Shown here one piece after another: positions 11,849 to 15,854 of a stretch of 15,854 nt of DNA. Every line of letters begins with the position of its first letter. Within the stretch, counting starts at the first letter, position 1. The notes beneath the pieces were generated by a model. That model was given only the letters and a program-made list of their open reading frames with translations, did no database searches and was not told where the DNA came from. The stretch comes from Nitrospirota bacterium (GTDB lineage Bacteria; Nitrospirota; JACRHJ01): assembly GCA_027328825.1 (NCBI GenBank), contig DAHWTK010000031.1, positions 1-15,854 on the forward strand. The letters are read 5' to 3'. Made by a program: the position numbers and the translations under genes.

Positions 11849-12229
11849 CTACTTTACCTCTACGGAAGCGCCCTGCTCTTCGAGCTTTGCCTTTATGGTC
11901 GCAGCCTCTTCCTTCGAAACGCCGCCCTTTATCTCCTTCGGGGCGCCGTCCACGAGGTCCTTCGCCTCCTTGAGGCCAAGACCGGTCAACTCGCGCACGA
12001 CCTTGATAACCTGAATTTTCTTGTCGCCAGCCGAGGTGAGGATAACGTCGAAAGCAGTTTTCTCCTCCACGGCAGCCGGGGCTGCACCCGCCGGGGCGGC
12101 GGCAACCGCAACCGGAGCGGCGGCTGTCACGCCGTAGCGCTCTTCGAACTCCTTGATGAACTCGCTCATCTGGAGTATCGTCATATTATCGATAAACGTG
12201 AATACCTGGTCTTTTGTAACGTCAGCCAT
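11849..12229 (-). CDS. rplL: 50S ribosomal protein bL12 (126 aa)
   Basis: bL12 forms the multi-copy stalk that recruits and activates translational GTPases. The N-terminal dimerisation domain covers about residues 1-33, followed by an Ala/Pro/Val-rich flexible hinge (35-54). The globular C-terminal domain runs from EEKTAFDVIL (55 onward) through the conserved IKVVRELTGLGLKEAKDLV to the end. The length is normal. ATG start with AGGAG 8 nt upstream. It lies 62 nt after rplJ with no hairpin or promoter that I can support between them, so the two stalk genes are probably co-transcribed. The stop is followed by a strong attenuator hairpin. Confidence 0.98.
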   Translation of the reverse strand: MADVTKDQVFTFIDNMTILQMSEFIKEFEERYGVTAAAPVAVAAAPAGAAPAAVEEKTAFDVILTSAGDKKIQVIKVVRELTGLGLKEAKDLVDGAPKEIKGGVSKEEAATIKAKLEEQGASVEVK

Positions 12230-12291
12230 TTTTATTTCTCCTGTATCCGACTTGGAAATTATAACTGCCCGATTAACCGGACGTGTTCGAT

Positions 12292-12807
12292 TTACGCCTT
12301 CTGCTCTTTCAACGCGGCCAGCGCATAGCCAAGCCTTGCGACCGTCGCATTAAGCAGCCTTACCATCTTTGAAGCCGGCGCCTGGAATCCTGCGGCCATC
12401 TGCGAAAGAAGCTGTTCCCTGGATGGGAGGGTCGCTATCGCCTTAAGCTCCTTTTCATTTGCAAGGGCACCGTCGATTACGCCGATTTTTACCTTCAGCT
12501 TCTCGTTTTTCTTCGCAAATTCCGTTACAGCCTTTGCCGGCGCGATCGGATCTCCGAAACCGAGCACAAGCCCTGTCGGGCCTTGCAGGTAGTCGTTAAG
12601 CTTCTGGGCGGAAGTCCCCGCAGCCGCACGTATAGCCAAGGTGTTTTTCACCACCCTGTACTCAAGCTGGCTTTTTCTAAGCTCGTTTCTGAGCTCCGTA
12701 ATCTCCGCCACGGTAAGGCCTTTGTATTCCGTTACTATCGCGGCCTTCGCGGCTTCAAACTTCAGATGAAGCTCGTCTATAAGCTCCTGCTTTTCATTCT
12801 TATTCAA
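12292..12807 (-). CDS. rplJ: 50S ribosomal protein uL10 (171 aa, TTG start)
   Basis: uL10 anchors the L12 stalk to 23S rRNA and, as the L10(L12) complex, represses its own mRNA in bacteria. The protein shows the N-terminal rRNA-binding domain with IVTEYKGLTVAEITELRNELR and YRVVKNTLAIRA (about residues 24-64), the GPTGLVLGFGDPIAPAKAVTEF segment and a C-terminal helix for L12 dimers. The start is TTG (12805-12807); an in-frame stop two codons upstream and no in-frame ATG near the N-terminus leave no other choice. The Shine-Dalgarno is AAGGGGG (12816-12822), and it can pair with an upstream CCCCT, which would hide it. A long leader with L10-operator features precedes the gene. Confidence 0.96.
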   Translation of the reverse strand: MNKNEKQELIDELHLKFEAAKAAIVTEYKGLTVAEITELRNELRKSQLEYRVVKNTLAIRAAAGTSAQKLNDYLQGPTGLVLGFGDPIAPAKAVTEFAKKNEKLKVKIGVIDGALANEKELKAIATLPSREQLLSQMAAGFQAPASKMVRLLNATVARLGYALAALKEQKA

Positions 12808-12815
12808 ACTTTAAA

Positions 12816-12843
12816 CCCCCTTTCCAAGTCGTCGACAGGGGAA
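12816..12843 (-). promoter_or_regulatory. Hairpin that can sequester the rplJ ribosome binding site
   Basis: Minus-strand TTCCCCT (12837-12843) lies 15 nt upstream of the Shine-Dalgarno AGGGGG (12816-12821). CCCCT/AGGGG pair perfectly, and flanking A/T and G-U pairs may extend the stem. The loop contains the palindrome GTCGAC. It is placed to limit translation of rplJ and, through coupling, rplL. Autogenous translational control of this operon by L10 is known in bacteria; that this hairpin is the switch is inference. Confidence 0.55.
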
Positions 12844-12860
12844 TTTTTAATTTTACCCTC

Positions 12861-13047
12861 TCGTCTCGGCGGGACGGCTATTCGGCCAATTAAGAAGCAA
12901 GGCAAAAGCCGCAGCGCATCGTTTCCATGCCGTCATCCCCGAATGTCTTAGCCAGGGATACCGGGTTAAATTCCTGGATTCCTGTCTTCGCGGAAATGAC
13001 AAATCAGTAAACGAACACGTCTTTTGTCCTTGCCCCTCCTGCTGTCT
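12861..13047 (-). promoter_or_regulatory. Ribosomal protein L10 leader (rplJL operator) with enlarged variable arm
   Basis: The 5' strand AGACAGCAGGA (13037-13047) and the 3' strand TCCCGCCGAGACGA (12861-12874) resemble the two conserved strands of the L10-leader kink-turn, to which L10 binds. Helix GCAGGA/TCCCGC has one A-C mismatch. Between them lies the variable arm, with GGGGCAAGG (13028-13036) pairing with CCTTGCTTC (12894-12902, two G-U). This continues as CAAAAG/CTTTTG (13021-13026 with 12903-12908). In most leaders this arm is short; here it encloses over 110 nt including a palindromic repeat. A small GGC/GCC hairpin (near 12877-12888) follows. I recognised this from the motif and its position; a covariance search was not possible. 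Confidence 0.7.
12932..13000. repeat. Palindromic GTCAT...ATGAC repeat inside the rplJ leader
   Basis: The element starts GTCATCCCC and ends GGAAATGAC. These ends form a 9-bp inverted repeat with two G-U pairs when the minus strand is transcribed. Inside are CCAGGGATACCGGG and CCTGGATTCC. The form matches the dispersed intergenic palindromes (REP or MITE-like) common in environmental diderm genomes. Its right half (12974-13005) resembles the stretch at 13893-13923. No coding potential is seen. Confidence 0.6.
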
Positions 13048-13089
13048 TCGACTCCTTAGTCAAGCCGCCACTCTGAAACTGGGCGGAAT
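13048..13089 (-). other. Short hairpins after rplA, upstream of the L10 leader
   Basis: Directly after the rplA stop, minus-strand CCGCC and GGCGG pair around a 12-nt loop. Then GACT/AGTC pair around AAGG just before the L10-leader motif. No U-tract follows either, so neither looks like a terminator. A TTGACT is present (13058-13063), but no -10 box follows at a suitable distance. Confidence 0.35.
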
Positions 13090-13788
13090 TTAAACCATCG
13101 TCGCAGTGGCAAGGGCGATGTCGATCTTTACCCCAGGCCCCATCGTCGATGACACTACTATCTTTTTCATGTAGCGGCCCTTGGACGTTGCGGGTTTCGC
13201 CTTCATAAGCGCCTCAAGCACCACCGATGCATTCTCGGTAAGCTTATCCGCCGTAAACGAAACCTTGCCGACCGGGACATGGACTATGCCTGCTTTCTCG
13301 ACCCTGTATTCCACCTTCCCGGCCTTTATCTCACGCACCGCTTTGCCTATGTCCATCGTGACTGTACCCACCTTCGGGTTAGGCATTAGTCCTCTGGGGC
13401 CGAGAAGTTTGCCGAGCTTGCCGACGGAACCCATCATGTCCGGAGTGGCCACGACCCTGTCGAAATCCATCCAGCCGCCCTGAATTTTCGCTACCATGTC
13501 GTCGGCGCCGGCGAAATCCGCTCCGGCGTCGGTCGCCTCTTTTTCTTTTTCACCTTTTGCAAAAGCCAGAACCCTCACCGTCCTGCCCGTCCCATTGGGA
13601 AGGCTCACGGAACCCCTGACCATCTGGTCGGAACGTTTCGGGTCCACTCCAAGGACCACGGCAAGGTCAACGGACTCGTCGAATTTCGCAAACGCGCATT
13701 CCTTGACAAGCGCCATCGCCTCTTCAAGGGTATACTGCTTTGACTTGTCAACCTTTGCCAGACTCGCCTTCAGCTTTTTCTGCTTCAT
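13090..13788 (-). CDS. rplA: 50S ribosomal protein uL1 (232 aa)
   Basis: uL1 forms the mobile L1 stalk that helps release E-site tRNA; in many bacteria it also represses its own operon by binding the mRNA. Diagnostic segments include the MKQKKLKASLAKVDK opening, VVLGVDPKRSDQMVRGSVSLPNGTG (about residues 46-70), LGPRGLMPNPKVGTVT (about 132-147) and the C-terminal YMKKIVVSSTMGPGVKID. I chose the ATG at 13786-13788 because AAGGAG stands 7 nt upstream and the length then matches the family. A longer frame to 13887 has a non-conserved, Pro/Gly/Ala-rich extension that overlaps a hairpin. The gene is 185 nt from rplK, much more than usual for this pair. Confidence 0.97.
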   Translation of the reverse strand: MKQKKLKASLAKVDKSKQYTLEEAMALVKECAFAKFDESVDLAVVLGVDPKRSDQMVRGSVSLPNGTGRTVRVLAFAKGEKEKEATDAGADFAGADDMVAKIQGGWMDFDRVVATPDMMGSVGKLGKLLGPRGLMPNPKVGTVTMDIGKAVREIKAGKVEYRVEKAGIVHVPVGKVSFTADKLTENASVVLEALMKAKPATSKGRYMKKIVVSSTMGPGVKIDIALATATMV

Positions 13789-13854
13789 CTTATCTCCTTG
13801 TCGAATAGGCGCAGCATCGTTCGCCGCCCCGCGTTCTCCCGCCGGGTAGAAAAC

Positions 13855-13882
13855 TTCTCCGGATGGCGGTGATTCCGGAGAA
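13855..13882 (-). other. 9-bp hairpin between rplK and rplA
   Basis: TTCTCCGGA and TCCGGAGAA form a perfect 9-bp stem with a 10-nt loop. On the minus strand GTTTTCTACC follows, a weak U-tract. It could be a leaky attenuator or a processing hairpin in the rplK-rplA mRNA. The function is not shown by sequence. Confidence 0.55.
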
Positions 13883-13892
13883 TACAAAGTCG

Positions 13893-13923
13893 CTGGATTC
13901 CCGCCCTAACGGGAATGGCAATC
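13893..13923. repeat. Half-copy of a dispersed palindromic repeat (ATTCCCG...CGGGAAT)
   Basis: ATTCCCG (13897-13903) and CGGGAAT (13910-13916) pair around CCCTAA. The flanking CTGGATTCC...AATGGCAATC aligns with 12974-13005 in the rplA-rplJ spacer, with roughly two thirds of positions identical by eye. It appears to be a diverged member of the same repeat family. Confidence 0.55.
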
Positions 13924-13931
13924 TTCCTTAA

Positions 13932-13973
13932 CCCCTCGCCCTTCGGGAGAGGGGTAGGGGGTGAGGGCCCCTC
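13932..13973. repeat. CCCCTC...GAGGGG palindromic repeat abutting the rplK stop
   Basis: CCCCTCGCCC pairs with GGGAGAGGGG (13932-13954) as a 10-bp stem with one G-A mismatch and a TTC loop. It is followed by the near-palindrome GAGGGCCCCTC (13963-13973), which ends exactly at the rplK stop codon. This purine/pyrimidine-skewed pattern resembles a repeat seen between genes of many environmental diderm genomes. On the minus strand it is followed by TTAAGGAAGATT and not by a U-tract, so I do not call it a terminator. Confidence 0.55.
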
Positions 13974-14402
13974 TTACGCCGTAACTTCTATCCCCATGCT
14001 GCGGGCCGTGCCTTTTATTATTTTTATCGCGCCGTCTATGTCAACGGCATTCAAATCCGGAAGCTTCGTTTGGGCAATCTCCCGCACCTGCGCCTCCGTA
14101 ACCTTCCCGACCTTGTCCTTGTTCGGGACTCCGGAACCTTTAACAATCCCGGCTGCCTTCTTTATAAGCTCGGAGGCTGGCGGCGTTTTCAGTACAAACG
14201 TAAACGTCCTGTCGTTGTAGATGGTTATCACCACCGGGACGACCTGCCCGGCCATCTCCTGGGTCTGGGCGTTGTATGCCTTGCAGAACTCCATGATATT
14301 CACGCCGTGCTGGCCCAGGGCCGGGCCTACAGGCGGCGCGGGATTTGCCTTCCCCGCCGGTATCTGGAGCTTTACGTATCCGGTTATCTCTTTCTTGGGC
14401 AT
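13974..14402 (-). CDS. rplK: 50S ribosomal protein uL11 (142 aa)
   Basis: uL11 binds the GTPase-associated centre of 23S rRNA, where factor GTPases and thiopeptide antibiotics act. The N-terminal domain has the signature KLQIPAGKANPAPPVGPALG and GVNIMEFCKAYNAQT (about residues 11-47). The C-terminal rRNA-binding domain has KTPPASELIKKAAGI and GTARSMGIEV. The length is normal. The ATG is preceded by AAGGAG at 8-nt spacing within a strongly A/T-rich leader. It lies 181 nt downstream of nusG. The stop is immediately followed by a palindromic repeat. Confidence 0.98.
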   Translation of the reverse strand: MPKKEITGYVKLQIPAGKANPAPPVGPALGQHGVNIMEFCKAYNAQTQEMAGQVVPVVITIYNDRTFTFVLKTPPASELIKKAAGIVKGSGVPNKDKVGKVTEAQVREIAQTKLPDLNAVDIDGAIKIIKGTARSMGIEVTA

Positions 14403-14583
14403 TTTAGGACTCCTTAAATTATAAATATATTGCTATTTATTTATTTTAGCACGGCTCCTCGGCAGAAGCGTGTCCTTTATGAAAGAACGCCGATGGAATT
14501 CCGGATTTTTTTGTCTTTAACTCCCCCGGCTTCGCTCCACTTCTTATCTTAAAGAGAAGGATCAAAGGGGGGGCGTTACTTCC
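14403..14583 (-). promoter_or_regulatory. nusG-rplK spacer: rplK leader, no promoter assigned
   Basis: The 40 nt before rplK are almost pure A/T and include TGCTA/TAGCA arms and a TATAAT that lies too close to the Shine-Dalgarno to serve as a promoter. Further upstream, GCGT/ACGC and CTTT/AAAG can form an interrupted hairpin. Near nusG, a CCCCC/GGGGG pairing encloses CTTCT/AGAAG. L1 is expected to bind an rplK leader in many bacteria, but I could not place a convincing L1 site. The A/U-rich part may enhance ribosome binding; that is inference. Confidence 0.35.
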
Positions 14584-15114
14584 CTACGCCTTCTCTACTT
14601 GCAGGAAATCCAGTTCCACGGGCGTGGCGCGTCCGAAGATGGATACCATGACCTTTAGTTTCCCCTGGTCCACGTTCACTTCTTCAACGGTCCCGGTAAA
14701 GCTTATGAACGGGCCGTCCACAATCCTTACGGAATCGCCATGACTGAAGGCCGCTTCGCGTTTCGCCGGGGCTGCGCCTTCCTCCATCTGGGTGCGGATA
14801 AGCCCGACCTCTTCCTCGGTTATAGGGGACGGTTTCTGCTTGTCGCCCACGAAACCGGTCACCTTCGGAGTATCCTTCACGAGGTGCCAGGTGGCGTCAT
14901 CTAGATCCATCTGCACCAGAATATATCCGGGAAAGAATTTCCTCGTCGAGGTGCGTTTCTTGCCGTTCCTGAGCTCAACCACGTCCTCCGTCGGCACAAG
15001 TATCTGACCTACCTTGTCCTGGAGACCCAGCGACTTTGCGCGCTCCTCTATGCTCGACTTTACCTTGCCCTCGAAACCCGAGTAGGTATGAACCACATAC
15101 CATTCCTTGGCCAT
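14584..15114 (-). CDS. nusG: Transcription elongation/antitermination factor NusG (176 aa)
   Basis: NusG binds the RNA polymerase clamp and links it to Rho or to ribosomal protein S10. The NGN domain starts MAKEWYVVHTYSGFE and includes RKFFPGYILVQMDLDDATWHLVKDTPKVTGFVG (about residues 58-91). The KOW domain starts near FSHGDSVRIVDGPF (about 123) and continues through FTGTVEEVN to the end. A short linker joins the two. Length and order fit housekeeping NusG; there is no sign of an RfaH-type paralogue. ATG start with GGAGA 6 nt upstream. The preceding spacer from secE is 100 nt and holds a hairpin. Confidence 0.98.
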   Translation of the reverse strand: MAKEWYVVHTYSGFEGKVKSSIEERAKSLGLQDKVGQILVPTEDVVELRNGKKRTSTRKFFPGYILVQMDLDDATWHLVKDTPKVTGFVGDKQKPSPITEEEVGLIRTQMEEGAAPAKREAAFSHGDSVRIVDGPFISFTGTVEEVNVDQGKLKVMVSIFGRATPVELDFLQVEKA

Positions 15115-15151
15115 CTTTTCTCCAGATTAATTAGGCTCGAACCAAAATAGC

Positions 15152-15175
15152 CCGTATGCGCCGACGGCGATACGG
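15152..15175 (-). other. Hairpin between secE and nusG
   Basis: Minus-strand CCGTAT/ATACGG (6 bp) and CGCC/GGCG (4 bp) stack with one bulged C and a GTC loop. CTATTTTGG follows, a weak U-tract. It could act as a leaky terminator or a processing site between secE and nusG. It is a real inverted repeat; the function is unknown. Confidence 0.5.
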
Positions 15176-15214
15176 CATCCGGCTCTGCATCACGTAACCA
15201 CCCCGGCCCCAAAC

Positions 15215-15403
15215 TCAGCCCATTACCAGAAGCGACATCAGCTTCGACAGCCCCAAGTCTACCACCCCAAGAAACACAGACAGGAATATTACCGTCAGTA
15301 TAACGACAATCGTCGAGCTTATAATCTCGTTTCTCGGCGGGAAGACCACCTTGGACAGCTCGTTCTTGGATTCCTTGAGGAACTCTATCGCCTGGTTAAA
15401 CAT
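15215..15403 (-). CDS. secE: Preprotein translocase subunit SecE (62 aa)
   Basis: SecE is the small clamp subunit of the SecYEG channel in the inner membrane. The short one-helix form is seen: an amphipathic N-terminal helix with FLKESKNELSKVVFPPRNEI (about residues 8-27, the conserved hinge), then one transmembrane segment STIVVILTVIFLSVFLGVV (about 30-48). I chose the ATG at 15401-15403 because GGGAG stands 8 nt upstream. The frame could extend 9 residues further upstream (MPQERREKK), but this lacks a good ribosome binding site and is not conserved. Its position next to nusG, downstream of tRNA-Trp, is the standard context. Confidence 0.95.
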   Translation of the reverse strand: MFNQAIEFLKESKNELSKVVFPPRNEIISSTIVVILTVIFLSVFLGVVDLGLSKLMSLLVMG

Positions 15404-15440
15404 CTTTTTCTCCCGCCGCTCTTGCGGCACTCCCTAAAAA

Positions 15441-15517
15441 TGGCAGGCCAGGAGGGATTCGAACCCCCAACACCCGGATTTGGAGTCCGGCGCTCTAACC
15501 GTTAGAGCTACTGGCCT
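15441..15517 (-). tRNA. trpT: tRNA-Trp (anticodon CCA)
   Basis: The 77-nt gene folds as a full cloverleaf: acceptor stem AGGCCAG/CTGGCCT with discriminator G, D arm GCTC/GAGC, anticodon stem CCGGA/TCCGG with loop CTCCAAA (anticodon CCA, Trp), five-base variable loop GTGTT, and T arm GGGGG/CCCTC with TTCGAAT. The 3' CCA is encoded (15441-15443). It sits between rpmG and secE on the same strand, so it must be cut from a mixed mRNA/tRNA transcript by RNase P and a 3' nuclease. Confidence 0.97.
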
Positions 15518-15530
15518 GTAACTTTCTTTC

Positions 15531-15553
15531 GCTTACTTTCCCGAAGGAAAAGC
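15531..15553 (-). other. UUCG-loop hairpin between rpmG and tRNA-Trp
   Basis: Minus-strand GCTT/AAGC and TTCC/GGAA stack around a UUCG tetraloop, with a three-base bulge (AGT). It begins just after the rpmG stop and lies 13 nt before the tRNA 5' end. No U-tract follows, so termination is unlikely. A stable hairpin here could protect the rpmG 3' end after RNase P cleavage; that is inference. Confidence 0.5.
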
Positions 15554-15556
15554 AAG

Positions 15557-15709
15557 TCAAGCCTTTGTTTCCTTATGGACTGTATGGCTTCTGCAATGCT
15601 TGCAGTATTTTTTCAGCTCAAGCTTCTCCGTGGTGTTCTTCTTGTTCTTCATCGTGGAGTAGTTGCGCTGTTTGCAAGTCTGGCATGTAAGCAATATTAT
15701 GTCACGCAT
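15557..15709 (-). CDS. rpmG: 50S ribosomal protein bL33 (50 aa)
   Basis: bL33 is a small protein near the E site of the 50S subunit. Translation gives MRDIILLTCQTCKQRNYSTM, then KNKKNTTEKLELKKYCKHCR and SHTVHKETKA, of typical family length. It has two Cys-x2-Cys pairs (Cys9/Cys12 and Cys36/Cys39), so it is the zinc-binding (C+) form. The start is ATG at 15707-15709 with AAGGGGG 8 nt upstream. It lies 66 nt after tuf and 39 nt before tRNA-Trp. C+ forms often coexist with a Cys-less paralogue controlled by the zinc repressor Zur; none is visible in this window. Confidence 0.97.
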   Translation of the reverse strand: MRDIILLTCQTCKQRNYSTMKNKKNTTEKLELKKYCKHCRSHTVHKETKA

Positions 15710-15775
15710 TTAAATGCCCCCTTCACGTCATTACAAATCGTAAGGCGCGAGCACATTCCCCGGCGCCGTTTTAGC

Positions 15776-15854
15776 CTACTCTATTATATCCGCGACGACG
15801 CCTGCGCCGACGGTTCTGCCGCCTTCGCGTATGGCGAAACGAAGCTCCTTCTCA
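15776..15854 (-). CDS. tuf: Elongation factor Tu, C-terminal end (gene runs off the right edge)
   Basis: The last 25 codons encode EKELRFAIREGGRTVGAGVV and then ADIIE followed by TAG. This is the conserved end of EF-Tu domain III. It lies upstream of rpmG, the usual place of the second tuf copy in genomes with tuf-tRNA-Trp-secE-nusG order. It is a different locus from the tuf start at the left edge, so the genome has at least two tuf genes in one 16-kb region. Here 11 of 25 codons end in C, quite unlike the left fragment. Identity is clear from the tail motif; most of the gene is outside the window. Confidence 0.95.
   Translation of the reverse strand, partial: EKELRFAIREGGRTVGAGVVADIIE

Noticed and set aside
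13058..13063. TTGACT as a possible -35 for an rplJ promoter
   Set aside because: No -10-like hexamer occurs 16-18 nt downstream.
13789..13887. N-terminal extension of uL1 to an upstream start
   Set aside because: It is not family-like, overlaps a hairpin, and the internal ATG has a clear AAGGAG at the right distance.
14403..14440. TATAAT-like box upstream of rplK as a promoter
   Set aside because: It would start transcription within the Shine-Dalgarno, and no -35 lies at the right distance. It is better explained as an A/T-rich leader.
15404..15430. Longer SecE starting nine residues upstream
   Set aside because: The GGGAG before the internal ATG is better placed, and the added residues (MPQERREKK) are not part of the conserved protein.

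Overview
This window is core information-processing DNA of a bacterium: one continuous minus-strand block of transcription and translation genes. In transcription order (right to left) it holds tuf (3' end only), rpmG, tRNA-Trp, secE, nusG, rplK, rplA, rplJ, rplL, rpoB and rpoC. A terminator and a strong promoter follow, and then the str operon: rpsL, rpsG, fusA and a second tuf (5' end only). I see no mobile element, CRISPR array or defence or biosynthetic system. I found no previously undescribed gene system. What deserves attention is in the spacers and in codon use.

The organism looks like a Gram-negative-type (diderm) bacterium. RpoC carries an SI3-like insertion of about 185 residues in the trigger loop, and RpoB has beta-i4 and beta-i9 type inserts as in Proteobacteria and related phyla. 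Base composition appears mid-range. GTCAT...ATGAC and CCCTC...GAGGG palindromic repeats, of a kind common in environmental diderm genomes, lie in two spacers. The RpoB N-terminus reminds me of Desulfobacterota or Nitrospirota, but I cannot assign a phylum.

Right part (11.8-15.85 kb): the stable RNA and ribosomal protein section. tRNA-Trp sits between the bL33 and SecE genes, a known arrangement. NusG is followed by the L11-L1 and L10-L12 genes. The spacers here are long for a ribosomal protein operon (181, 185 and 282 nt) and full of hairpins. Upstream of rplJ there is a recognisable L10 autoregulatory leader whose variable arm has been extended by a repeat-derived palindrome. A 20-bp hairpin with a U-tract lies between rplL and rpoB, where many bacteria have a partial terminator.

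Middle part (3.5-11.7 kb): rpoB and rpoC, complete, with intact catalytic and zinc sites and wild-type residues at the main rifampicin positions.

Left part (1-3.45 kb): a terminator after rpoC, a near-consensus sigma70 promoter with a GC-rich discriminator, then rpsL-rpsG-fusA-tuf packed 8-36 nt apart with overlapping stop codons and Shine-Dalgarno sequences. The left tuf fragment has a codon pattern strikingly unlike both fusA and the right tuf fragment. No gene-free stretch exceeds 300 nt; the longest (282 nt) is the rplJ leader.
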